Notes under the pieces: generated by a model
Database searches by the model: none
What the model saw: only the letters and a program-made list of their open reading frames with translations
What the model was told of the DNA's origin: nothing
NCBI GenBank assembly: GCA_010092805.1
Contig: JAADYY010000310.1
Coordinates: 1-5,662, forward strand
Source of the DNA: Chloroflexota bacterium
Lineage (GTDB): Bacteria > Chloroflexota > Anaerolineae > Aggregatilineales > Phototrophicaceae
DNA: 5,662 nt
Direction of reading: 5' to 3'
Part shown: piece after piece, positions 1-5,662 of the stretch
Position numbering within the stretch: the first letter of the stretch is position 1
Layout of the letters: every line of letters starts with the position of its first letter
Position numbers and translations under genes: made by a program

Positions 1-1993
1 CGAACGGCGTGTAGAAGTCGCCGATCATGGGCCGCCATTCCAGATCACCTTCGGCGATCTCATCAAGCTGATCTTCCATTCGGGCCGTGAACTGATAATC
101 CATCACATCTGGGAAGTATTCCGTCAGCAGATCATTGACGATTTTCCCGGTGTCGGTCGGCACGAGGCGCTTATCCTCTTTGACGACATACTCACGCCCC
201 TGAATGATAGCGAGGGTGGGCGCGTAGGTGCTGGGGCGACCAATGCCGTATTCCTCAAGTGTGCGCACGAGACTCGCTTCCGTGTAGCGCGGCGGCGGCT
301 GCGTGAAGTGCTGCTCTGGGAGTAGTTGCAGCAAATCCAGCGGCTCGCCGACCTCGAGATCTGGCAGGATGCGCCCAGAGTCCTCGTCCTGCGCGGCGTC
401 TTCATCGCGCGAGTCCTCGTAGAGCGCGAGAAAACCGTTGAACTTGATGGTGCTGCCCGACACGCGGAAATTATACGGGCGATTCTGTGCATCTGGCCCG
501 GCGTCGATGTCGATGCGCAGTGTGTTGTAGACCGCATTGGTCATCTGGCTGGCGACGAAACGCTGCCAGATCAGCCGATACAGCCGGTACTGGTCGCTGC
601 TGAGCGATGCCTTGAGCGCATCTGGCTCGCGCGGCACGCTCGTCGGACGGATAGCCTCATGCGCTTCCTGCGCGCCTTTGGCTTTGGTTTTATAAGTCGG
701 TGGCTCCGCCGGGACGTAGTCTGCGCCGAAGCGATTGACGACGAAATCGCGCGTTTCGCTCTGGGCCTGCGGCGAGACGCTCGTGCTGTCGGTGCGCATG
801 TACGTGATCAAGCCGACCGAACCGTCCGCGCCGATGTCGATGCCTTCGTACAACTGCTGGGCGACAGCCATCGTGCGCTTGGCGGTGAAGCCCAGCCGAC
901 GCGAGGCTTCCTGTTGAAGGGTGCTGGTGGTGAACGGGGCCGACGGTTTGCGCTGGCGTTCGCCGCGTTTGACATCCGCGACCACAAACTGGCTCGTGTC
1001 CAGTACAGCAAGGTGTGGCCGCACATCGCCCTCGGCACCGAAGGCGATATCGTCGCCCCCGATCTTCATCAACCGCGCCACAAAGGCTTTATTGGCTTTC
1101 TTGCCGTTGCTTTTGCTTTGCTTTTGCAGCCGCGCATCGAGTGTCCAGTATTCTTCGGGTACAAATACCTCGATCTCGCGTCCGCGGTCAACGATCAGGC
1201 GCAGCGCGATGCTCTGCACACGCCCGGCAGACAGCCGGTTGCGCACTTTGTCCCACAGCAGCTCGGTGATGTTGTAACCCACCAACCGGTCGAGGATGCG
1301 CCGCGCTTGCTGTGCGTTGACCAGATTCTGATCGATGGTGCGCGGGTGGCCGAACGCATCTTCGATGGCGGGCTTGGTGATCTCGTGGAACACCACACGC
1401 TTCACCGGGATGCCATCGGGTTCGGTGGCCTCGAGTAGGTGCCAGGCAATCGCTTCACCTTCTCGATCCGGGTCGGTGGCGAGGTAGATCTCCTGCGCGC
1501 TTTCAACGGCTGCTTTGAGATCTTTGACCACATCGCGTTTGTCGTTGGGAACGCGGTATTTCGGCTCGAAGGCGTTCTCCACATCAACCGCGATCTGAGA
1601 TTTCAGCAGATCGCGGACATGGCCCTTCGACGCTTTGACGTTGTAACCTTTGCCGAGGAAGTTGCCGACACTGCGCGCCTTTGCGGGCGATTCGACGATA
1701 ACCAATTTACCTCCCGACTTCGACCGCGACGCTGTCTTTTTGCCTTTTTTACTTTTGGCTTTGGTCGCTTTGGTGCTCTGCTTGGCCGAGGCGCGCTTGG
1801 CTTTGGGTACTGGGTCGGGTTTTGGCAGGTCGGCATGTGCTTCCGTCGCGCCCATGCGGAACAGCGATGTCCCGCAGACCGGACATTCACCTTTGGTGGC
1901 GGGTGTGCTCGAGCTAGTGAATGTCGGCTGCGGGTTCTCTATGTCCCGTTTTGTTTTACATTTGACGCAATAGGCTTGCAGGGTATCGCTCAT
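1..1993 (-). CDS. topA: DNA topoisomerase I (type IA), 3' end missing from window
   Basis: Type IA topoisomerase, which relaxes negative supercoils by single-strand breakage and strand passage. The frame stays open from the ATG at 1991-1993 to the window edge, giving 664 complete codons. Residues 7-48 form a small module with Cys9/Cys12 and Cys37/Cys40, probably a zinc ribbon resembling DUF5679. A Lys/Ser/Ala-rich linker follows (about 57-95). The TOPRIM domain starts at KLVIVESPAKA (Glu101) and holds the acidic triad in LATDPDREGEA (Asp174, Asp176, Glu178). SAGRVQS lies at 255-261. The catalytic tyrosine is Tyr398 in GLITYMRTDST, codon 800-802. PPPRYTEASL (from about 566) and EYGIGRPSTYA follow. 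The window ends at DFYTP, near the end of the usual core, so any C-terminal zinc fingers lie outside. The gene starts 49 nt after the manC stop. The ribosome site is weak: TAAGG about 13 nt upstream. Family certain; the N-terminal module assignment is from memory of the family pattern. Confidence 0.97.
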   Translation of the reverse strand, partial: MSDTLQAYCVKCKTKRDIENPQPTFTSSSTPATKGECPVCGTSLFRMGATEAHADLPKPDPVPKAKRASAKQSTKATKAKSKKGKKTASRSKSGGKLVIVESPAKARSVGNFLGKGYNVKASKGHVRDLLKSQIAVDVENAFEPKYRVPNDKRDVVKDLKAAVESAQEIYLATDPDREGEAIAWHLLEATEPDGIPVKRVVFHEITKPAIEDAFGHPRTIDQNLVNAQQARRILDRLVGYNITELLWDKVRNRLSAGRVQSIALRLIVDRGREIEVFVPEEYWTLDARLQKQSKSNGKKANKAFVARLMKIGGDDIAFGAEGDVRPHLAVLDTSQFVVADVKRGERQRKPSAPFTTSTLQQEASRRLGFTAKRTMAVAQQLYEGIDIGADGSVGLITYMRTDSTSVSPQAQSETRDFVVNRFGADYVPAEPPTYKTKAKGAQEAHEAIRPTSVPREPDALKASLSSDQYRLYRLIWQRFVASQMTNAVYNTLRIDIDAGPDAQNRPYNFRVSGSTIKFNGFLALYEDSRDEDAAQDEDSGRILPDLEVGEPLDLLQLLPEQHFTQPPPRYTEASLVRTLEEYGIGRPSTYAPTLAIIQGREYVVKEDKRLVPTDTGKIVNDLLTEYFPDVMDYQFTARMEDQLDEIAEGDLEWRPMIGDFYTPF

Positions 1994-2042
1994 GCCGTTA
2001 TTTGAACCTTACTGCTTCAATTGTTAATGGTGTTGTTCACAC

Positions 2043-3125
2043 TTATAGATAGTTATCCTGCTGCGAGTCTCGCAGTTGATTCACGACTTTTTTAACATCC
2101 TGCGTTTGATCTTTGTGGCAGACCAGCAGGGCATCTTCTGTATCGACAATGATGAGATTATCAACACCAATGGTGACCGTCATTTTGTCACTGTAGATCA
2201 ATGTGTTTTTCGTGTCAACCGTAATCCGGTGGGGGGCCGCACCGTGAAAGCCGTTGCCAGCCTCATCCAAGGCCAGCACATCGAACAGCGCATCCCAACT
2301 GCCTACGTCGCTCCAGCCAATGTCGATGGGGAGGACGATGATGCGGTCGGCCCCCTCCATGATGGCGTAATCCAACGAGATTTTCGTCATCTGCCCCCAC
2401 GTTTGCGCGAGCGCCGATGCATAATGTGGCGTATCGACGGCAGCGGCGATGGTCAATAACTGCTGATGCATCGCGGGCTGCTGCCGCTCAAATTCGGCCA
2501 GCGCCCGGTCTGCGCGCCAGATAAACATCCCAGAGTTCCAACTGTATTCGCCAGAGCTGAGAAATGCAACCGCGGTATCCAAATCCGGTTTTTCGGTGAA
2601 TCCCAGCGAATGATAGGCCGCGAACCCGCCCACCGCGCCGATGGTTTCGCCGCGACGAATATAGCCAAAGGCCGTTGACGGGAACGATGGGGAGATGCCG
2701 AGTGTGACGATACTCCCATCCTGCGCGATTTCGCCGGCGGCGGCCAACACATCGCGGAATTTTTCCTTGTAGGCGATGTGATGATCGGCGGTGAGTAACG
2801 CAATCGTCGCTTCCGGGTCGCGTTGCGCAATGACGGCCACGCCCAGGCCTGCCGCCGGGCCGCTGTCCTGACCATATGGCTCCAGGATGAAATTTGCCTC
2901 CGGGATTTCCGGGGCTTCGGTGCGCAGCGCGGCGGCGTGCTGCTCCCCCGCCACTACATAGATCCGATCCGGGGTAAACAGCGGTGCTAAGCGCTGCACA
3001 CTGACTTTGAACATCGAGTCATCTTCGATCAATGGAAGAAATTGTTTCGGGGTCGCTTTGCGGCTCATGGGCCAGAGACGGGTCCCCCCACCGCCAGCCA
3101 TGATCAGGGCGTAGTAGTGTTCCAT
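2043..3125 (-). CDS. manC: Mannose-1-phosphate guanylyltransferase, single-domain
   Basis: Predicted cytosolic enzyme that makes GDP-mannose from mannose-1-phosphate and GTP, a donor for glycans and polysaccharides. At 360 aa it matches the single-domain GMP type; it lacks the C-terminal phosphomannose isomerase domain of the roughly 470-480 aa bifunctional ManC/AlgA proteins. Visible motifs are the nucleotide-binding loop MAGGGGTRLWPMSR with PKQFL (residues 9-30), LLTADHHIA (111-118), GFTEKPD (175-181), YSWNSGMFIW (194-203), LDYAIME (251-257) and GWSDVGSWDAL (270-280). The stretch at 82-92 reads EPYGQDSGPAA where most relatives have a form like EPxGRNTAPA, a modest divergence. The ATG is supported by a good ribosome site. 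The gene lies between dprA and topA, whose roles are unrelated, so context does not show which glycan it serves. The family is clear; preference for mannose over another hexose phosphate is inferred from motifs. The symbol manC is used loosely for this type. Confidence 0.93.
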   Translation of the reverse strand: MEHYYALIMAGGGGTRLWPMSRKATPKQFLPLIEDDSMFKVSVQRLAPLFTPDRIYVVAGEQHAAALRTEAPEIPEANFILEPYGQDSGPAAGLGVAVIAQRDPEATIALLTADHHIAYKEKFRDVLAAAGEIAQDGSIVTLGISPSFPSTAFGYIRRGETIGAVGGFAAYHSLGFTEKPDLDTAVAFLSSGEYSWNSGMFIWRADRALAEFERQQPAMHQQLLTIAAAVDTPHYASALAQTWGQMTKISLDYAIMEGADRIIVLPIDIGWSDVGSWDALFDVLALDEAGNGFHGAAPHRITVDTKNTLIYSDKMTVTIGVDNLIIVDTEDALLVCHKDQTQDVKKVVNQLRDSQQDNYL

Positions 3126-3130
3126 GATGA

Positions 3131-3137
3131 CCTCTTT
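3131..3137 (-). promoter_or_regulatory. Ribosome binding site of the manC-type gene
   Basis: On the minus strand this reads AAAGAGG and ends 5 nt before the ATG at 3123-3125. It is the clearest correctly spaced Shine-Dalgarno site in the window and fixes the start of the guanylyltransferase. Confidence 0.75.
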
Positions 3138-3187
3138 CCGGTTACAGGATGAATGAATCGACGTATATTATGGCGGATGATCAATTC

Positions 3188-4315
3188 CTAAACATCATAG
3201 TTCGAAATGTACTGCATGGGGCCAACAACTTGTACCAAATCTTTAAGTTCCATGATTGCCAACGTGCTGGCGACGACGGCGGGAGATAGGCCAGACACCC
3301 GAGTCAGGTCGTCAATGTGCGTTGGTGTCGCGCCCAAATGCTGCAACAGGTGCGCTTCGGCTGCGTTGGGCGGCTCGGCGGCGGGGATGACGGTGGTTGC
3401 GTTTGCCGAAGATTCCGTGTGACTGTCTTCGGTGCGGCTGTGCTCGTAAGCGACATTCAACTCGCTGAGAATATCCTCAACCGACAGCACAAGCTTCGCG
3501 CCATCCTGGATCAACCGATTGGTGCCCTGGCTCGCTGGGCTGAAGATGCTGCCGGGCACCGCGAACACATCGCGGCCCTGCTCTGCGGCCAGCGAGGCCG
3601 TGATCAGCGCGCCGCTTTTTTCCGGCGCTTCCGGGATCAAGACGCCGAGCGCCAACCCGCTGATGATCCGGTTACGGCGCGGAAAATTGCGCCCGGCGGG
3701 TGGTGTGCCAATCGGAAATTCGCTGATGACAGCACCCTGTTCAATGATCGCGTGCGCTAAGTCCCGGTGATCTTCTGGGTAGACCTGTTGAATGCCACAA
3801 CCGAGTACCGCAATCGTGCGCCCTCCGCCGTCAAGCGCGCCGCGATGAGCCTGGGCATCGATGCCATGCGCCAGCCCACTGATAACCGTCACGCCCTGCG
3901 CCGCTAGATCTTTGGCAAAATGATACGTGACTTCGCGCCCGTAAGGCGTGGCCTTGCGCGTGCCCACAATACCGAGTGCCAGATTATCTTGCGCTGTGAG
4001 TGTGCCGCGCACATACAGCACAAGCGGCGGATTGAAGGCGGTCTTCAGGGCGGCAGGGTACGTATCGTCGGCCAACGTGATCAGGTGTGCGCCGACCCGT
4101 TGAACGCGCTGCATCTCCTGGTCGAGATCGAGCGCCTGCCGCTCCTTGATCAACGTGGCGAGGGGTTGTGGACTCAGCCCAGCGCGGCGCAATTCATTTT
4201 CACTCGCTGACCAGATGCGCGCAGGATCTTGCAGAGTTTCCAGGAGCAATGCTAACCGCTTTGGGCCGATGTTTGGAACCAGACTGAGGCCAAGCCAATA
4301 TTTTGGATCGTCCAC
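3188..4315 (-). CDS. dprA: DNA-processing protein DprA (Smf)
   Basis: DprA binds incoming single-stranded DNA during natural transformation, protects it and loads RecA; it is also widespread in bacteria not known to be competent. The 375 aa protein has the full family layout. An N-terminal helical/HhH-like region (about 1-70) includes LVPNIGPKR. The Rossmann-like DNA-binding core (about 85-285) has GIVGTRKATPYG (115-126), SGLAHGIDAQAHRG (146-159), GTPPAGRNFPRRNRIISG (203-220) and EQGRDVFAVPG (245-255). A polar linker (about 288-315) leads to a C-terminal winged-helix domain of DprA/DML1 type (about 316-368). The start is GTG at 4313-4315: an in-frame TAA lies about 30 nt upstream with no other start codon between, and the protein opens with the usual DDPKYWLGL. 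No strong Shine-Dalgarno precedes it. A promoter-like element lies just upstream. The gene appears intact; competence of this organism cannot be inferred from dprA alone. Confidence 0.97.
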   Translation of the reverse strand: MDDPKYWLGLSLVPNIGPKRLALLLETLQDPARIWSASENELRRAGLSPQPLATLIKERQALDLDQEMQRVQRVGAHLITLADDTYPAALKTAFNPPLVLYVRGTLTAQDNLALGIVGTRKATPYGREVTYHFAKDLAAQGVTVISGLAHGIDAQAHRGALDGGGRTIAVLGCGIQQVYPEDHRDLAHAIIEQGAVISEFPIGTPPAGRNFPRRNRIISGLALGVLIPEAPEKSGALITASLAAEQGRDVFAVPGSIFSPASQGTNRLIQDGAKLVLSVEDILSELNVAYEHSRTEDSHTESSANATTVIPAAEPPNAAEAHLLQHLGATPTHIDDLTRVSGLSPAVVASTLAIMELKDLVQVVGPMQYISNYDV

Positions 4316-4351
4316 GATGCGCTTCGGGAGTAGGTGTGATTAAGTGCCCGT

Positions 4352-4381
4352 AGCATACTCGTGAGCACGGCCCACTGTCAA
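4352..4381 (-). promoter_or_regulatory. Predicted sigma70-type promoter for dprA
   Basis: The minus strand carries a perfect -35 box TTGACA (4376-4381), an 18-nt spacer and a -10 box TATGCT (4352-4357, four of six consensus bases). A transcript would start near 4345 and give a leader of about 30 nt before the dprA GTG. It sits in the rimM-dprA gap, the largest gap in the window, which fits a transcript boundary there. No terminator hairpin is visible between rimM and this element, so read-through from the ribosomal genes is also possible. This is a sequence-pattern prediction only. Confidence 0.55.
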
Positions 4382-4406
4382 GCGCGCATCGGCCAACTAG
4401 CCCTCC

Positions 4407-4958
4407 TCATTTGTCAGGCAGTAGGCCATTGGGTAGCTTGACAACGATAACGCCGCGTTCAATATCGGTGCTGACGATGGTTTCGTCCGTTGCTGGGATG
4501 AGTACCTCGCCGTACTGCGGGCTGTTGACCAAATAAACGTCGTTGGCACCGGTTTCGAGCACTTCGGCGATCTCGCCAAGAGTCTCTCCGGCATCGGTTT
4601 GCACCGTGACGCCGATCAGTTGGTAGAGGTAGTATTCGCCAGCTTCAAGCGGGACAGCGTGCGCAATGTCGATCATGACCATCAGTTGACGCAGTAAATC
4701 GGCCTGATTGCGGTCATCAACAGCCTTGAGCTTGAGCAGCACGTAATCCTGGTGCATCCGCATCGCTTCGACGCCGAACGCCTTGATGTCGCGCGCGTTC
4801 GGGTCGGTGCCCAGATACACCGACTCCAATTCAGCGATGCGCTCCGGGTAGTCGGTGAGCACGCGCACACGCAACTCACCGCGCACCCCATGCGGACGCA
4901 GTACCTCCCCAATGATTAAATACGCTGGTGACGCTTGCGCCCGGTCGTCGCTGCTCAT
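4407..4958 (-). CDS. rimM: Ribosome maturation factor RimM
   Basis: RimM binds ribosomal protein S19 and assists assembly of the 30S head and 16S rRNA maturation. The 183 aa product has normal length and both domains. The N-terminal RimM barrel (about 13-100) opens with IIGEVLRPHGVRGELRV. The C-terminal PRC-type barrel (about 105-180) begins EYYLYQLIGV and continues with VLETGANDVYLV, EVLIPATDETIV and VVKLPNGLLPDK. The ATG at 4956-4958 follows the khpA stop after only 3 nt (TAA ATC ATG), so translation is probably coupled to khpA; no separate strong ribosome site is visible. In many bacteria rimM is followed by trmD and rplS, but here the next gene is dprA. A GGAGGG sequence directly after the rimM stop serves no visible gene. 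Confidence 0.97.
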   Translation of the reverse strand: MSSDDRAQASPAYLIIGEVLRPHGVRGELRVRVLTDYPERIAELESVYLGTDPNARDIKAFGVEAMRMHQDYVLLKLKAVDDRNQADLLRQLMVMIDIAHAVPLEAGEYYLYQLIGVTVQTDAGETLGEIAEVLETGANDVYLVNSPQYGEVLIPATDETIVSTDIERGVIVVKLPNGLLPDK

Positions 4959-4961
4959 GAT

Positions 4962-5192
4962 TTACTGGATTTTGAGAATGATGCGTTTGGAGCCGTGTTC
5001 TTGCTCGCGGGTGCGCAACAGCGTGCGCAACGCATTCGCTACGCGGCCCCCCCGCCCGATGATGCGCCCGGTATCTTGCGGCGCGACGCGCAGCTCGATG
5101 ATGATCGATGCGCTGGTCTCGCGGCGTTTGACCGATACACTCAGCGGATCATCAACCAAACTTTTGGCGACATACTCAATCAAATCTTCCAT
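4962..5192 (-). CDS. khpA: KH-domain RNA-binding protein KhpA
   Basis: Small single-KH-domain RNA-binding protein of the KhpA family (older names YlqC, UPF0109). In some Gram-positive bacteria KhpA pairs with KhpB (EloR/Jag) to influence cell elongation through RNA binding; whether it does so here is unknown. The 76 aa product begins MEDLIEYVAKSLVDDP, typical of the family. It has the KH signature GRIIGRGGR, with the GxxG loop at residues 46-49, followed by the helix VANALRTLLR. I chose the ATG at 5190-5192 over an in-frame GTG at 5214-5216 (84 aa). The ATG gives the usual family length and N-terminus and has GGGTGAT (5197-5203) a few bases upstream. The eight extra residues of the GTG version do not look conserved. 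The gene lies in the standard place between rpsP and rimM. Confidence 0.93.
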   Translation of the reverse strand: MEDLIEYVAKSLVDDPLSVSVKRRETSASIIIELRVAPQDTGRIIGRGGRVANALRTLLRTREQEHGSKRIILKIQ

Positions 5193-5269
5193 CGGAATCA
5201 CCCAACGCGCTTGCACCGAAGCCGCATCACGTCACCCGGAAGCGCGACGCGGGCACAACCACAGGCAAA

Positions 5270-5662
5270 CTAACTTTCTTCCTCAGCGGTTTCGGCAGCC
5301 TCAGCCTCAGCAGCGGCGGCGGCTTCGGCAGCAGCGGCGGCCTCGGCTTCGGCGGCGGCTTTGGCGGCAGCAGCAGCCTTGATCTTCGACTGGCCCGGCC
5401 CCGGTGCGGGGTAGCGCGTGCGCGGGCTGATTGGCTCGGCAGCGGCTTTGGCGGCTTCGGCTTCCGCGACAAGGGTTTCCATCGGCTCACCCTTGCGCAG
5501 GCGCTCAAAGCGCTCCCACGTCCCGGTGCGTCTGAGCAACCCCTTGACGGCATCGCTCGGTTGCGCGCCGACGCTCAGCCAATACAGCATACGGTCTTCC
5601 TTGACCTCATTGGTCTCTGGTTGCGTGCGCGGGTTATGCAGCCCCACCGTCTCGATGAAACC
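5270..5662 (-). CDS. rpsP: 30S ribosomal protein S16 with long Ala/Glu-rich tail, 5' end missing
   Basis: S16 is a 30S subunit protein important for body assembly. The right window edge falls inside the gene on a codon boundary, leaving 130 residues that begin GFIETVGLHNPRT; about 30 N-terminal residues should lie outside. The core is clear from GFIETVG and MLYWLSVGAQPSDAVKGLLRR, the conserved helix region. Most S16 proteins total about 80-90 residues and end shortly after this helix. Here roughly 70-75 more residues follow: a charged part ending KGEP, an Ala/Glu stretch, a Pro/Arg segment SPRTRYPAPGPGQSKIK, and a near-pure Ala tail with regularly placed Glu or Lys, ending TAEEES. The full protein would be about 160 aa. 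The stop is TAG at 5270-5272, and khpA begins 77 nt later. The tail is probably surface-exposed and helical; its function is unknown. Confidence 0.96.
   Translation of the reverse strand, partial: GFIETVGLHNPRTQPETNEVKEDRMLYWLSVGAQPSDAVKGLLRRTGTWERFERLRKGEPMETLVAEAEAAKAAAEPISPRTRYPAPGPGQSKIKAAAAAKAAAEAEAAAAAEAAAAAEAEAAETAEEES
5291..5377 (-). repeat. Low-complexity Ala/Glu hexad tract in the S16 tail
   Basis: Twenty-nine codons, all Ala, Glu or one Lys. The first 24 fall into near-hexads: AAAAAK, AAAEAE, AAAAAE, AAAAAE. The DNA is a GCN/GAN-rich tract (GGC/GGC-like on the plus strand), but GCC and GCT alternate irregularly, as do GAA and GAG, so it is not a clean microsatellite. It may vary in length between strains. 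Confidence 0.85.

Noticed and set aside
375..425. Acidic stretch in TopA (DEDAAQDED region), considered as an unusual insertion.
   Set aside because: Acidic variable loops at this place, before the LPDLEVGE-like segment, are common in bacterial TopA.
326..1438. Plus-strand open frame of 370 codons, antisense to topA.
   Set aside because: The minus strand here encodes an unbroken TopA with all catalytic motifs. The plus-strand translation has no recognisable domain and is rich in Arg, Ala and His, as expected for a shadow frame in GC-rich coding DNA.
1439..2005. Plus-strand open frame of 188 codons, antisense to the topA 5' part.
   Set aside because: It is a shadow of the TopA N-terminal module and TOPRIM region. 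The Phe-rich stretches are the complement of the Lys-rich linker, not a membrane segment.
2028..2042. Short GTGT...ACAC inverted repeat between manC and topA, considered as a terminator.
   Set aside because: The stem is only about 4 bp with no following U-run, so it cannot be called a terminator.
3165..3193. AT-rich TAATAT (3165-3170) with TTTAGG 16 nt upstream, a possible promoter for the manC-type gene.
   Set aside because: The -35 match is only about three of six bases and other registers are no better. A weak promoter is possible but I cannot support it.
5198..5227. Nine-codon ORF (M-R-L-R-C-K-R-V-G) upstream of khpA.
   Set aside because: It has no ribosome site or similarity and fits chance. 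Its stop lies close to the khpA ATG, but that alone is weak evidence for coupling.
5227..5553. Minus-strand frame of 108 codons over the rpsP tail, rich in Pro, Lys and Arg.
   Set aside because: It is a different reading frame of the Ala/Glu repeat tract. The rpsP frame has the clear S16 core and continues into the tail.

Overview
The window is a compact, GC-rich bacterial chromosomal segment in which every supportable gene lies on the minus strand. In transcription order (right to left) these are rpsP (ribosomal protein S16, 5' part outside the window), khpA (KH-domain RNA-binding protein), rimM (16S rRNA processing factor), dprA (DNA-uptake/recombination mediator), a single-domain mannose-1-phosphate guanylyltransferase (manC/GMP type), and topA (DNA topoisomerase I, 3' end outside the window). 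Nothing suggests a plasmid, phage, transposon, CRISPR array or RNA gene.

The organism is most probably a member of Chloroflexota, perhaps Anaerolineae-like. This is an inference from the protein style: TopA carries an extra N-terminal CxxC...CxxC module followed by a Lys-rich linker, S16 has a long Ala/Glu tail, and rpsP-khpA-rimM is followed by dprA. No search was possible, so this placement is moderate at best.

Layout. Positions 4407-5662 form a translation/ribosome-biogenesis cluster, rpsP-khpA-rimM; khpA and rimM are separated by 3 nt and are probably translationally coupled. The usual next genes, trmD and rplS, are absent. A short gap (4316-4406) follows and contains a good sigma70-like promoter that should give dprA its own transcript. 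The manC-type gene lies between dprA and topA (gaps of 62 and 49 nt), so the familiar dprA-topA neighbourhood is kept but split by a GDP-mannose synthesis gene. TopA then fills the left third of the window and runs off its edge. No gene-free stretch exceeds 300 bases; the longest is 90 nt.

Functionally, the right half makes or matures the 30S ribosome (S16, RimM, KhpA). The left half deals with DNA handling (DprA, TopA) plus one sugar-nucleotide enzyme that is not obviously related to either. I found no convincing novel system. The points most worth a second look are the S16 tail with its hexad pattern, the TopA zinc-ribbon fusion, the interposed manC gene, and an orphan strong Shine-Dalgarno sequence after rimM.
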